Shown: positions 34,802 through 43,070, numbered from the stretch's first letter. The stretch is DNA of 64,000 nt from Flavobacterium johnsoniae UW101 (GCF_000016645.1 NC_009441.1:2170001-2234000), one strand, 5' to 3'. Numbers and translations are program-made. The notes: a model not told the origin generated them from the sequence alone.

Positions 34802-36046
34802 TTATCCAATTAATTGCGTAAACAAATCCTGATTATCGTTTAAGTATTGAAATTCAAAACCGTATTGTGTCATTTTCATTTTGATAGGCAGAATATCTTT
34901 TTTCTTTTTTAATTCTAAACCAACTACAACAGAACCAACTTCGCGGCTGTTTTTCTTGGCAAACTGAAAATAAGTAATGTCATCATCCGGACCTAAAATA
35001 TTATTTACAAATTCTTTTAAAGCTCCCGGACGCTGTGGAAACTGAATCATGAAATAATGCATTAAACCTTCATAAAGCAGAGAACGTTCTTTTATTTCAG
35101 CAGTTCTTTCAATATCGTTGTTACTGCCGCTTACAACGCAGACTACGTTTTTACCTTTAATTTTATCCTTGTAAAAATCCAAAGCAGCAATAGTTAAAGC
35201 ACCTGCAGGTTCTACAACCATCGCTTCTTCATTATACAATCTTAAAATGGTCGTGCAGACTTTTCCCTCTGGAACGAGAATAATGTCTTCTAGATTATAA
35301 CGGCAGATTTCAAAAGTTTTATCACCAACTTGTTTCACTGCTGCACCATCAACAAATTTGTCGATTGTTTTTAGTGCCGTATTTTTATTTTCTTCCATGG
35401 AAGTTTTCATCGAAGGAGCACCTTTTGGCTCAACGCCAATAATTTTAGTATTCGGACTTAAATGCCTGAAAACTTCCGACAATCCAGAAGCCAGTCCGCC
35501 GCCACCAATAGGTACAAAAACATAATCGATAGGTTCTTTATATGTCTCCAATATTTCTAATCCAACAGTTCCCTGTCCGGCAATTACTTTTTCGTCATCA
35601 AAAGGATGAATAAAAGTTTTGTGGTTTTTGATAGCATCTGCAGTTGCCGAAGCATAGGCATCATCAAAAGTATCTCCGGTTAAAACAATTTCAACAAACT
35701 TTTTCCCAAACAATTGTACTTGCTTTACTTTTTGTTTTGGAGTGGTTTTTGGCATATAGATTTTGCCGTTTATTTTAAGAAGATTACAAGAATAAGCAAC
35801 ACCCTGCGCATGATTACCAGCACTGGCACAGACAATTCCGTTTGCTTTTTCTTTTTCGTTTAACGAAGAAATCTTATTGTAAGCACCCCGAATTTTGTAT
35901 GAACGAACAATTTGCAAATCTTCTCGTTTTAATAAAATAGTAGATTTGAATTCGTCTGAAAGATTCAAATTTTGGGTTAAAGGCGTAGCAGAAATTACAT
36001 TTTCGAGCTGCTTTTTGGCGTTAAGTACTTCGTTAAATAAACTCAT
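34802..36046 (-). CDS. ilvA: Threonine dehydratase (threonine ammonia-lyase)
   Basis: A 414-residue PLP enzyme turning threonine into 2-oxobutanoate, the first step to isoleucine. The start at 36046 (MSLFNEVLNAKK) is preferred; the frame upstream comes from a repeat element. The PLP lysine is Lys51 in S-Y-K-I-R-G-A; S-A-G-N-H-A-Q-G-V-A and the phosphate loop G-G-G-G-L-A-S-G follow. The C-terminal 85 residues are an ACT-like regulatory domain (F-P-Q-R-P-G-A-L-K-E-F). The upstream Ile-rich leader (36228-36287) and terminator (36166-36187) indicate that isoleucine supply controls it by attenuation. No other ilv gene is nearby. Confidence 0.96.
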   Translation of the reverse strand: MSLFNEVLNAKKQLENVISATPLTQNLNLSDEFKSTILLKREDLQIVRSYKIRGAYNKISSLNEKEKANGIVCASAGNHAQGVAYSCNLLKINGKIYMPKTTPKQKVKQVQLFGKKFVEIVLTGDTFDDAYASATADAIKNHKTFIHPFDDEKVIAGQGTVGLEILETYKEPIDYVFVPIGGGGLASGLSEVFRHLSPNTKIIGVEPKGAPSMKTSMEENKNTALKTIDKFVDGAAVKQVGDKTFEICRYNLEDIILVPEGKVCTTILRLYNEEAMVVEPAGALTIAALDFYKDKIKGKNVVCVVSGSNNDIERTAEIKERSLLYEGLMHYFMIQFPQRPGALKEFVNNILGPDDDITYFQFAKKNSREVGSVVVGLELKKKKDILPIKMKMTQYGFEFQYLNDNQDLFTQLIG

Positions 36047-36062
36047 GATGTTTTTTGTTTTT

Positions 36063-36140
36063 GCCACGAATTACACGAATTGACACTAATTTTATTGTCT
36101 TTAAAAAAAATAATTCGCGCTAATTTGTGTAATTCGTGGC
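36063..36140. repeat. Inverted repeat, GCCACGAATTACAC type
   Basis: Left arm from 36063 (GCCACGAATTACACGAATT) and right arm ending at 36140 (its complement with few changes) surround an AT-rich centre. It lies in the ilvA leader between the attenuator and the start codon; relatives of the arm occur at 28360-28513. Confidence 0.75.
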
Positions 36141-36165
36141 TATTTAAAATCTCTATTAAAATAAA

Positions 36166-36187
36166 AAACCTCCCAATTGGGAGGTTT
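36166..36187 (-). terminator. ilvA attenuator terminator
   Basis: A perfect 22-base palindrome with half-site AAACCTCCCAA. On the minus strand it is followed by TTTTTTAT. It stands 40 bases after the stop of the Ile-rich leader peptide and 120 bases before ilvA. GGCGAGGT directly after the leader stop (36219-36226, minus) can pair with ACCTCCC of the first arm (36179-36185) with one bulged C, giving the competing antiterminator. Confidence 0.85.
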
Positions 36188-36227
36188 CTATAAATTATAT
36201 TTTACAAACTTATATAACACCTCGCCA

Positions 36228-36287
36228 TCATTGCAGAATTGCAATAATGCTGATAATAGCGATAATAATGTTGTTAAAGTTCTTCAT
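36228..36287 (-). CDS. ilvA leader peptide (isoleucine attenuator)
   Basis: A 19-residue ORF, MKNFNNIIIAIISIIAILQ, with eight Ile and one Leu codons. It starts 21 bases after a TAnnTTTG element and is followed by a terminator hairpin and then ilvA. This is the textbook arrangement of an amino-acid attenuator: with charged tRNA-Ile the ribosome reaches the stop and covers GGCGAGGT, so the terminator forms; stalling on Ile codons frees it to pair with the terminator arm. Function is inferred from sequence, but all parts are present and in order. Confidence 0.88.
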   Translation of the reverse strand: MKNFNNIIIAIISIIAILQ

Positions 36288-36307
36288 TTTTTTAGCCGAT
36301 TGAACAG

Positions 36308-36339
36308 CAAATGTATTAATTATTTTGGAAAGTTCACAA
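36308..36339 (-). promoter_or_regulatory. Promoter of the leader-ilvA transcript
   Basis: On the minus strand TTG (36337-36339), 21 bases, then TACATTTG (36308-36315) match the -33/-7 pattern. Start of transcription near 36300 would leave a very short 5' end before the leader ATG at 36287. Confidence 0.7.
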
Positions 36340-36387
36340 CTATTTAAAGTTTTATAAAAGCTGAAAACTACCAGCTGCGACTGAAAA

Positions 36388-36924
36388 CTATTTCTTAACC
36401 GGCGGATATTGAGCTAAAATTTTAGCAACAAATTCGGCAATTCTTTCATCTTTTTTATCGATGTTTCTTGTCAAAGTACCAATTCCTTCACCCTGCCAGA
36501 TCATTTCTTTCTTTTTAGCATCGATTAAATCAATGTACAAAGTTCCTTCGGTAGAAGTAGAAACGGTAGTTTGGTTTCCGTACATCATCCACGGATTCCA
36601 TCCCCATCCCCAGCCATAACCCCAGCCGGCACTGAATTGGTTTACATCAACCTGCTCTCTTGATTTTGTAAAAATATTTACCAATAAATCAGGATTGTCG
36701 CTTTTTGTAAAACCTTTAGCAGCCATTTGGTCATCAATTGCGCGAAGAATTCTTCTTTTATCTAAATCTGATATTTCGACTTTGTCAATTCCGGGCTTAA
36801 AGTAAGCGTATGTTTTATAAGGCGCAAAATCGACAGTTTTGTCATAATCAGAATAAACGGTCACAGTACTGCAAGAGCTAAGTATCAGCAGTAACAAAAG
36901 TGGAATTAACTTAAGTGTTTTCAT
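36388..36924 (-). CDS. DUF4136 lipoprotein
   Basis: A 178-residue predicted lipoprotein. The ATG at 36924 is used; the longer frame begins at TTG (36948). The lipobox is LSSC (Cys about 18). The mature part is a DUF4136 domain: S-D-Y-D-K-T-V-D-F-A-P-Y-K-T-Y-A, the helix K-R-R-I-L-R-A-I-D-D-Q-M-A-A-K-G-F, a Gly/Trp-rich loop and the final strand G-T-L-Y-I-D-L-I-D. Function unknown, envelope-located. It follows hutU by 30 bases. Confidence 0.9.
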   Translation of the reverse strand: MKTLKLIPLLLLLILSSCSTVTVYSDYDKTVDFAPYKTYAYFKPGIDKVEISDLDKRRILRAIDDQMAAKGFTKSDNPDLLVNIFTKSREQVDVNQFSAGWGYGWGWGWNPWMMYGNQTTVSTSTEGTLYIDLIDAKKKEMIWQGEGIGTLTRNIDKKDERIAEFVAKILAQYPPVKK

Positions 36925-36954
36925 ATTTCTAAGAATTAATGTTCTCAATTTTAA

Positions 36955-38931
36955 TTAAAGCAAACTTTCATCGACTAGATTAGGTAAAGTTACTTTTAAT
37001 AAAGGCTCAACTTCCATTGCTCTTTTTATAGCAAAAACAGCACCATCGTTTCTTGCCCAGCTTCGTCTTGAAATTCCGTTGTTAACATCCCAGAAAAGCA
37101 TTGACGCTAAACGCTTTGAAGCCTCTGTAGAACCATCAAGAACCATACCAAATCCGCCATTTATAACCTCTCCCCAGCCAACGCCGCCACCATTGTGAAT
37201 AGAAACCCAGGTTGCTCCTCTAAAGCTGTCGCCAATCACGTTATGAATCGCCATATCAGCAGTAAAACGAGATCCGTCATAAATGTTTGAAGTCTCTCTG
37301 TAAGGTGAGTCAGTTCCGGAAACGTCATGGTGATCGCGTCCTAAAACAACTGCGCCAATTTCGCCTTTTGCAATTGCCTGATTAAAGGCTTCGGCGATTT
37401 TAATTCTTCCCTCAGCATCAGCATATAAAATACGAGCTTGAGAGCCTACAACCAATTTATTTTCCTGCGCGCCTTTAATCCACTTAATGTTATCCTGCAT
37501 TTGCTGCTGGATTTCATTGGGAGCAGTTTCGGCCATTTTTTCTAAAACTTCACAAGCGATTGCATCTGTTTTAAGCAAATCTTCTGGTTTTCCTGAGGTG
37601 CAAACCCATCGGAAAGGACCAAATCCGTAATCGAAACACATTGGTCCCATAATATCCTGAACGTAGCTAGGATATTTAAAATCGATATTATTTTCGGCCA
37701 TTACATCGGCGCCTGCGCGAGAAGCTTCTAGTAAAAAGGCGTTTCCGTAATCAAAAAAGTAAGTTCCTTTTGCAGTGTGTTTGTTAATAGCATCCGCATG
37801 ACGACGTAAGGTTTCCTGAACTTTTTCTTTGAATAATTCCGGATTATTAGCCATCAAATCATTAGCTTCTTCAAACGAAATTCCAACCGGATAATAACCT
37901 CCAGCCCACGGATTATGAAGTGAAGTCTGATCTGAACCTAAATCAATTTTGATGTTTTCCTGATCGAAACGTTCCCAAACGTCAACGACATTTCCTAAAT
38001 AAGCAATAGAAACCGTTTCTTTATTGGCTTTCGCCAAAGCTACTCTGGCAACCAATTCGTCTGTCGAAGTTACAACTTCATTAATCCATCCTTGTTCGTG
38101 ACGGATTTTAGTAATCTTCGGATTTACTTCGGCGCAGACCGTAATACATCCTGCAATATTTCCGGCTTTTGGCTGTGCGCCTGACATTCCGCCAAGACCC
38201 GAAGTTACAAATAAACTTCCTTCCGGATTCTGTTTTATTTTTCTGAAACCGTTTAAAACTGTAATGGTTGTTCCGTGTACAATTCCCTGCGGGCCAATAT
38301 ACATATAACTTCCCGCTGTCATTTGCCCGTATTGCGAAACTCCTAAAGCATTCATTTTCTCCCAATCGTCAGGTTTAGAATAATTCGGGATTACCATTCC
38401 GTTTGTTACCACAACTCTTGGCGCTTCTTTATGAGAAGGAAATAATCCCATTGGGTGACCTGAATACATGGTTAAAGTCTGCTCATCTGTCATTTCAGAC
38501 AAATACTGCATCGTCAATAAATATTGTGCCCAGTTTTGGAAAACAGCTCCATTTCCGCCATAGGTAATCAATTCATGCGGGTGCTGCGCCACAGCATAAT
38601 CCAGATTATTCTGAATCATGTGCATAATCGCTTTTGCTTGCAATGATTTCCCTGGATATTCGTCAATTGGTCTTGCATACATTCTGTAATCAGGACGAAG
38701 ACGGTACATATAAATACGGCCGTATGTCTCTAATTCTTCTGAAAATTCAGGAATTAATTCGGCGTGATGTTTTGGATCAAAATAACGCAAAGCATTTTTC
38801 AGCGCCAGCTTTTTTTCTTCTGCCGAAAGAATTTCTTTTCTTTTCGGAGCATGATTAATAGCTGGATCGTATACCTGCTTTGGTGGTAATATAGAAGGTA
38901 TTCCTTGTTGAATTTGTTCTTTGAAAGTCAT
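36955..38931 (-). CDS. hutU: Urocanate hydratase
   Basis: A 658-residue urocanase, converting urocanate to imidazolone propionate in histidine breakdown. Family motifs are clear: Y-G-G-N-G-A-V-F-Q-N-W-A-Q-Y, G-P-Q-G-I-V-H-G-T, S-G-L-G-G-M-S-G-A-Q-P-K-A (NAD-binding), and C-F-D-Y-G-F-G-P-F-R-W-V-C-T-S-G with the catalytic-region cysteine. It is about 100 residues longer than the proteobacterial enzyme, as is usual in Bacteroidota. No other hut gene lies next to it. Confidence 0.95.
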   Translation of the reverse strand: MTFKEQIQQGIPSILPPKQVYDPAINHAPKRKEILSAEEKKLALKNALRYFDPKHHAELIPEFSEELETYGRIYMYRLRPDYRMYARPIDEYPGKSLQAKAIMHMIQNNLDYAVAQHPHELITYGGNGAVFQNWAQYLLTMQYLSEMTDEQTLTMYSGHPMGLFPSHKEAPRVVVTNGMVIPNYSKPDDWEKMNALGVSQYGQMTAGSYMYIGPQGIVHGTTITVLNGFRKIKQNPEGSLFVTSGLGGMSGAQPKAGNIAGCITVCAEVNPKITKIRHEQGWINEVVTSTDELVARVALAKANKETVSIAYLGNVVDVWERFDQENIKIDLGSDQTSLHNPWAGGYYPVGISFEEANDLMANNPELFKEKVQETLRRHADAINKHTAKGTYFFDYGNAFLLEASRAGADVMAENNIDFKYPSYVQDIMGPMCFDYGFGPFRWVCTSGKPEDLLKTDAIACEVLEKMAETAPNEIQQQMQDNIKWIKGAQENKLVVGSQARILYADAEGRIKIAEAFNQAIAKGEIGAVVLGRDHHDVSGTDSPYRETSNIYDGSRFTADMAIHNVIGDSFRGATWVSIHNGGGVGWGEVINGGFGMVLDGSTEASKRLASMLFWDVNNGISRRSWARNDGAVFAIKRAMEVEPLLKVTLPNLVDESLL

Positions 38932-38937
38932 TTTTTT

Positions 38938-38976
38938 AAGATTCTAAGGTGCTGAGGATCTAAGATGCTAAGGTAT
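38938..38976. repeat. Heptamer-period repeat upstream of hutU
   Basis: Units related to CTAAGGT, GCTGAGGA, TCTAAGAT and GCTAAGG follow each other with a period of 7-8 bases, just before the hutU start. Confidence 0.55.
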
Positions 38977-39019
38977 TACAGTTAGATTAACAGCAGATTA
39001 ATTTTTTGTTTTTTTTGAT

Positions 39020-39272
39020 TATGCCGCCCCGCTGGGGCTCAAATGTGACTGACGGTTATTGTTTCTATAAATATATCGCTCCTCAGGGAGCTTTTAAGTT
39101 TAGAAAAATCTATTTAAAATATGCTGCCCCGTTGCTCAAAAATGATGGACTGTTAATTGGTTCTACAAATATTTTGCTCCTCTGGAGCTGATAAAATGAA
39201 GCCTTGGAAAGGCGAAATATTTATAGGAAAACAATAACCCTAATATAAAAGCTCCAGCGGAGCGAAATATTA
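39020..39272. repeat. GCTCC/GGAGC palindromic repeat cluster
   Basis: Two direct units of about 75 bases (from 39021 and from 39121), each starting ATGCYGCCCCG and ending in a GCTCCTCnGGAGCT-type palindrome, are followed by an inverted relative ending AAAGCTCCAGCGGAGCGAAA (39248-39267). They fill most of the 583-base gene-free stretch 38932-39514. A short ORF across the first unit is judged not to be a gene. Confidence 0.65.
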
Positions 39273-39453
39273 CCCAGCCAAATTGCAATTTAAAATCTGA
39301 AATTTATTTAAATTATCTCATTTTTAAATTGACTCATTGGCAAATTGTCACATTTTCTAATATAAAAAACTAGGGATAACGGATATCCGACCTATGATAG
39401 GATTTGTGGATCGTAATCCTAAAATTTCTTGAACGAATATCCATCTCTGATAT

Positions 39454-39478
39454 TTTAGATTGTTGATTTTAGATTGGG
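39454..39478. repeat. Heptamer-period repeat
   Basis: TTTAGATTG, TTGATTT and TAGATTG units with 7-base period lie downstream of the 2-hydroxyacid dehydrogenase gene. Confidence 0.5.
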
Positions 39479-39514
39479 AAATTATCTTAATTATCAAATT
39501 GCCACATTATCTCA

Positions 39515-40492
39515 TTAAGAATAAACTTCCTCATTAACACAAAACGGCATTTTTTTGCCTTCAATAACCGCAATTACATTTTGCGCTGCACAAACTGCCA
39601 TTCCGTTTCGGGCTTCGTATGTTGCTGAGCCAATGTGCGGTAAAACGCAGCAATTTGCAAGCGACAATAACGGATTATCTTGTTTCATTGGTTCTGGATT
39701 GGTAACGTCTAATCCAGCGCCCCAGATTATATTATTAGTCAGTGCCTCAAACAAATCATTTTCATTATGAAATTTCCCTCTTGCGGTATTGATGAAAATC
39801 GAATTCGATTTCATTTTAGCAAAAGCATTTTTATTGAAAATTTCATTGTTTTCTGCACTGTAATTAGCATGAATGCTTAAAACATCGCTTTCTGCAAGTA
39901 AGGTTTCAAAATCTACATACTTAGCATCCAATTCTTTTTCTGCATCTTCTTTACGGGAACGATTATGGTAAATAATGTTCATTCCAAATGCGGCTTTGCA
40001 TTTTTGAGCCATTTTAAAACCAATTCGTCCCAATCCAAATATTCCTAATGTTTTGCCATATAGTTCCTGCCCTAAATTGGCTAACGGATCAAAACTTCCC
40101 CAATCGTTGTTTAAAATTCTTTTATGATTGAAAAATGATTTTCTCGCAACGCTTTGCATCAATAAAAAGGAAACATCAGATGTCGCTCTGCTTAAAACAT
40201 CGGGTGTATTCCCAATAGGAATTTTTCTGCTGTTTGCCGATGGAATATTGACAGAATCAAATCCCACAGAAAACAAAGCAATGCCTTTTAAATTGGGACA
40301 TTGCTGAAAAAAATCTTCATCAAAAAAGTTTTGGGTTCCAACATTTAAAAGAACATCGTTTTTCTGGCAGATTTTAATAAAATCTTCTCTGGATAATACA
40401 TTTTCTGTTGGGTTTATAGTCAGATTTATGCCTTTTTCCTGAAGTAATCTAAGACCAGCTTCTGGTATATTTTTATTGATAAAAACGTTCAT
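39515..40492 (-). CDS. D-isomer-specific 2-hydroxyacid dehydrogenase
   Basis: A 325-residue NAD(P)-dependent dehydrogenase of the glyoxylate/hydroxypyruvate reductase type. The Rossmann motif is G-I-F-G-L-G-R-I-G (about 150). Catalytic residues appear as Arg in I-N-T-A-R-G-K, Glu in D-V-T-N-P-E-P and His in L-P-H-I-G-S-A-T. Substrate not certain; glyoxylate, hydroxypyruvate or a 2-keto acid are likely. It is 16 bases after the DUF5522 gene on the same strand. Confidence 0.9.
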   Translation of the reverse strand: MNVFINKNIPEAGLRLLQEKGINLTINPTENVLSREDFIKICQKNDVLLNVGTQNFFDEDFFQQCPNLKGIALFSVGFDSVNIPSANSRKIPIGNTPDVLSRATSDVSFLLMQSVARKSFFNHKRILNNDWGSFDPLANLGQELYGKTLGIFGLGRIGFKMAQKCKAAFGMNIIYHNRSRKEDAEKELDAKYVDFETLLAESDVLSIHANYSAENNEIFNKNAFAKMKSNSIFINTARGKFHNENDLFEALTNNIIWGAGLDVTNPEPMKQDNPLLSLANCCVLPHIGSATYEARNGMAVCAAQNVIAVIEGKKMPFCVNEEVYS

Positions 40493-40508
40493 TTTGTGTT
40501 ATATAATT

Positions 40509-40691
40509 TTATGAAGGTTTATTTATTCTTCCTGTTTTTTTATCATATCCGTACGGACAATGACGACAGCCGCTTTTGCAGCAATAGCCTCTTTTTAAAT
40601 GATGTTTTTCAGTAAAGCATTTATAACCTTCGGGCGTATAGTAAAAATCTTCGCCTTCGATTAATTTATTTTCATTACTTTGCTCTTTCAT
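40509..40691 (-). CDS. DUF5522 small Cys-rich protein
   Basis: A 60-residue protein with Cys25, Cys37, Cys38, Cys42 and Cys45; the core R-G-Y-C-C-K-S-G-C-R-H-C-P-Y-G-Y is typical of DUF5522. The spacing suggests a metal or Fe-S site. It is followed by the 2-hydroxyacid dehydrogenase gene after 16 bases. A TATTTTTG -7 candidate (minus, 40729-40736) lies upstream. Confidence 0.85.
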   Translation of the reverse strand: MKEQSNENKLIEGEDFYYTPEGYKCFTEKHHLKRGYCCKSGCRHCPYGYDKKTGRINKPS

Positions 40692-40806
40692 AAATCTGCT
40701 TCGTGTTCTTTTTAGAATAAACTAAAATCAAAAATATAAATATTTGATTGTGATTTTATTGAAATCGAACAATTTTATAGCTACAAATTTATAAATTTTA
40801 CAGCCA

Positions 40807-41148
40807 ATGTTTCTGATTGTTGCCAAATATTTAATTCCGAAAGGTTATCGAGGAATGGCTGTATTTCCGTTTGTAATTGCAAAATATGATTATGACAAGA
40901 CGAATAAAGTTTTTGTTAATCATGAAAAAATACATTTAAGACAACAATTAGAGCTTTTAGTGATTCCGTTTTTTATCTGGTATTTTTTAGAATATCTAAT
41001 TCGTCTCATTCAATATAAAAACGGGACTTTGGCATATCGAAATATTAGTTTTGAAAGAGAAGCTTACGCAAAAGAAACCGACGTTAATTATCTAAAAAAC
41101 CGATCTTTTTTTCAGTTTTTACATTACATGAAGAGCTATAAGCAATAG
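40807..41148 (+). CDS. Small membrane protein with HExxH metalloprotease-like motif
   Basis: A 113-residue protein with H39-E-K-I-H43 followed by R-Q-Q-L-E, a membrane segment (about 50-69) and then S-F-E-R-E-A-Y, where Glu83 or Glu85 could be the third zinc ligand as in gluzincins. A short hydrophobic stretch near the N-terminus (17-26) is also present. This is far smaller than M48 or M56 peptidases, but keeps the catalytic signature. Activity is inferred only; it could also be a non-catalytic relative. Confidence 0.65.
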   Translation: MFLIVAKYLIPKGYRGMAVFPFVIAKYDYDKTNKVFVNHEKIHLRQQLELLVIPFFIWYFLEYLIRLIQYKNGTLAYRNISFEREAYAKETDVNYLKNRSFFQFLHYMKSYKQ

Positions 41149-41186
41149 GCTTTAAGCAATAAGCTTGATGCTAAGACAAGAATTAT

Positions 41187-41212
41187 AACTTTTGACTTTT
41201 GACTTTCCAACT
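41187..41212. repeat. Heptamer-period repeat
   Basis: ACTTTTG, ACTTTTG, ACTTTCC, AACTT units lie directly before the start of the desulfhydrase gene. Confidence 0.55.
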
Positions 41213-41220
41213 TAAAAAAA

Positions 41221-42129
41221 ATGAATCCAGTTTTCAATCAAAATATAAATATTCAGTTTCCAAATCATATTTCGCTGACTATAAAGCGTGAAGATTTAAT
41301 TCATCCGTTTGTTTCGGGAAATAAATTCAGAAAACTAAAATACAATTTACTTCAGGCAAAAGCCGAAAACAAAGATACTTTATTGACTTTTGGAGGAGCT
41401 TTTTCGAACCATATTGCGGCTGTGGCTTATGCAGGAAAAGAACAGGGGTTTAAAACGATTGGAATTATTCGAGGAGATGAACTTTTGGATAAAATACAGG
41501 AAAACCCAACCTTGAAATTTGCTCAGGAAAACGGAATGCAGTTTGAGTTTGTTTCGCGAGAGGAGTACCGTTTAAAAAATGAAAAGTCATTTATAGAAAA
41601 GCTGAAAGAGAAGTTTGGTGATTTTTATTTGGTTCCGGAAGGAGGAACAAATGAACTTGCTGTAAAAGGCTGCGAGGAGATTTTGACAGAAGAAGATTCG
41701 GTTTTTAATTACGTTTGCTGTGCGGTTGGAACAGGCGGCACAATTTCGGGATTAATCAATAATGCATTGCCAAATCAGAAAATTTTGGGCTTTCCAGCGT
41801 TAAAAGGTGACTTTTTAAACGATGAAATTCGTATTTTTGCAAAAAAAGATAACTGGAATTTAATTTCTGACTATCATTGTGGAGGTTATGGCAAGATAAA
41901 TTTAGAATTAATTGAATTTATTAATTCTTTTTTTGAAGAAACAAAAGTGCCCTTAGATCCAATTTATACAGGAAAGATGGTTTTTGGCGTTATAGATTTA
42001 ATAAACAAAAATTATTTTCCTGCGCATTCAAAAATTTTACTCATTCACACAGGCGGATTGCAGGGAATTGACGGAATGAATATAAAGTTGAAGCAGAAGA
42101 AATTACCAATACTCAAAACCAATGATTAA
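41221..42129 (+). CDS. PLP-dependent ACC deaminase/D-cysteine desulfhydrase family protein
   Basis: A 302-residue fold-type II PLP enzyme. The PLP lysine lies in S-G-N-K-F-R-K-L-K-Y, the substrate loop is F-G-G-A-F-S-N-H, and the phosphate loop is G-T-G-G-T-I-S-G. Members split D-cysteine to pyruvate, sulfide and ammonia, or deaminate 1-aminocyclopropane-1-carboxylate; the former is more usual in this phylum. It overlaps the next gene (glucosaminidase) by 8 bases. Confidence 0.88.
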   Translation: MNPVFNQNINIQFPNHISLTIKREDLIHPFVSGNKFRKLKYNLLQAKAENKDTLLTFGGAFSNHIAAVAYAGKEQGFKTIGIIRGDELLDKIQENPTLKFAQENGMQFEFVSREEYRLKNEKSFIEKLKEKFGDFYLVPEGGTNELAVKGCEEILTEEDSVFNYVCCAVGTGGTISGLINNALPNQKILGFPALKGDFLNDEIRIFAKKDNWNLISDYHCGGYGKINLELIEFINSFFEETKVPLDPIYTGKMVFGVIDLINKNYFPAHSKILLIHTGGLQGIDGMNIKLKQKKLPILKTND

Positions 42130-43018
42130 AAAAATTGTATTACTTCTCGTAATATTAGCTTTAGCAAGCTGCTCTTCTAGTAAGCCTGCCATCGCGACGA
42201 CTAAAAAAGCGGCAGATGTTCAAACTAGGACCGCATCTGCAAAAAGAACCGCTCCTGCTAAGCCTACAGCTAAATATCCTTCTACAAATAATACAACTGA
42301 GGTTATTCAATCGACTTCAAAAACAGTTGTTACCAGCGATTTAATTAATAATTATGTTTTGCAATACAAAGACATTGCAATGGGAAACATGAAAACTTAC
42401 GGAATTCCGGCAAGTATTATTTTAGCACAGGGAATTTTAGAATCGGGTGCGGGCAGAGGAGATTTAGCTGTAGATGCTAATAATCATTTTGGAATTAAAT
42501 GTCATAATGATTGGCTGGGAGAAAGTGTTCGCCACGACGATGACTCAGCTCAGGAATGTTTTAGAAAATATCCGCAGGCATCAGAATCATATAGAGATCA
42601 TGCCTTATTTTTGGTTGGGAAAAAGCGATATGCGACCTTATTTACTTACGAAAAAGACGATTATAAATCTTGGGCAAAAGGATTGAGAGCTGCTGGTTAT
42701 GCAACAGATCCGAAATATCCAGACAAGCTGATTAGTTATATTGAACGTTATAATCTGCATCAATATGATTGTCAGGTTACAGGAAGAAACTATGTGCCAA
42801 TTAATACTTCGGTTCCGCCAAAAAAATCATCTTATGATGTCGCGTCTGACCCTAAGATCAATATGAATTCAAACGATCCTAATTTATACGAAGTTCAAAA
42901 AGGAGATACGTTATACTCAATTTCGAAAAAATTCAATTTATTAGTTGATGATTTAAAACAAAAGAATAATCTAACTGATAATGCAATTTCGATTGGGCAG
43001 AGGTTGAAAGTGAAATAA
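42122..43018 (+). CDS. Glucosaminidase (GH73) lipoprotein with LysM domain
   Basis: A 298-residue peptidoglycan hydrolase. The signal peptide has a lipobox (LASC, Cys about 17). A Thr/Ala/Lys-rich linker leads to a mannosyl-glycoprotein endo-beta-N-acetylglucosaminidase domain (about 85-220) with catalytic Glu in A-Q-G-I-L-E-S-G-A-G and the N-N-H-F-G-I-K-C motif. A C-terminal LysM (about 256-298, Y-E-V-Q-K-G-D-T-L-Y-S-I-S) binds the glycan. It probably acts in cell wall turnover. Confidence 0.93.
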   Translation: MIKKIVLLLVILALASCSSSKPAIATTKKAADVQTRTASAKRTAPAKPTAKYPSTNNTTEVIQSTSKTVVTSDLINNYVLQYKDIAMGNMKTYGIPASIILAQGILESGAGRGDLAVDANNHFGIKCHNDWLGESVRHDDDSAQECFRKYPQASESYRDHALFLVGKKRYATLFTYEKDDYKSWAKGLRAAGYATDPKYPDKLISYIERYNLHQYDCQVTGRNYVPINTSVPPKKSSYDVASDPKINMNSNDPNLYEVQKGDTLYSISKKFNLLVDDLKQKNNLTDNAISIGQRLKVK

Positions 43019-43053
43019 TTATCAATTGATAATTGACAATTAACAATTATCAA
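43019..43053. repeat. Heptamer-period repeat before hemL
   Basis: ATTGATA, ATTGACA, ATTAACA, ATTATC units with 7-base period fill the gap between the glucosaminidase gene and hemL. Confidence 0.6.
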
Positions 43054-43070
43054 GAAATCTAAAATAAAAA

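Noticed and set aside
39006..39191. 61-codon ORF upstream of the 2-hydroxyacid dehydrogenase
   Set aside because: It runs through palindromic repeat units and has no start signal or protein character.
43019..43053. Possible CRISPR-like repeats
   Set aside because: The heptamer arrays have no spacers and no cas genes; they are short tandem repeats.
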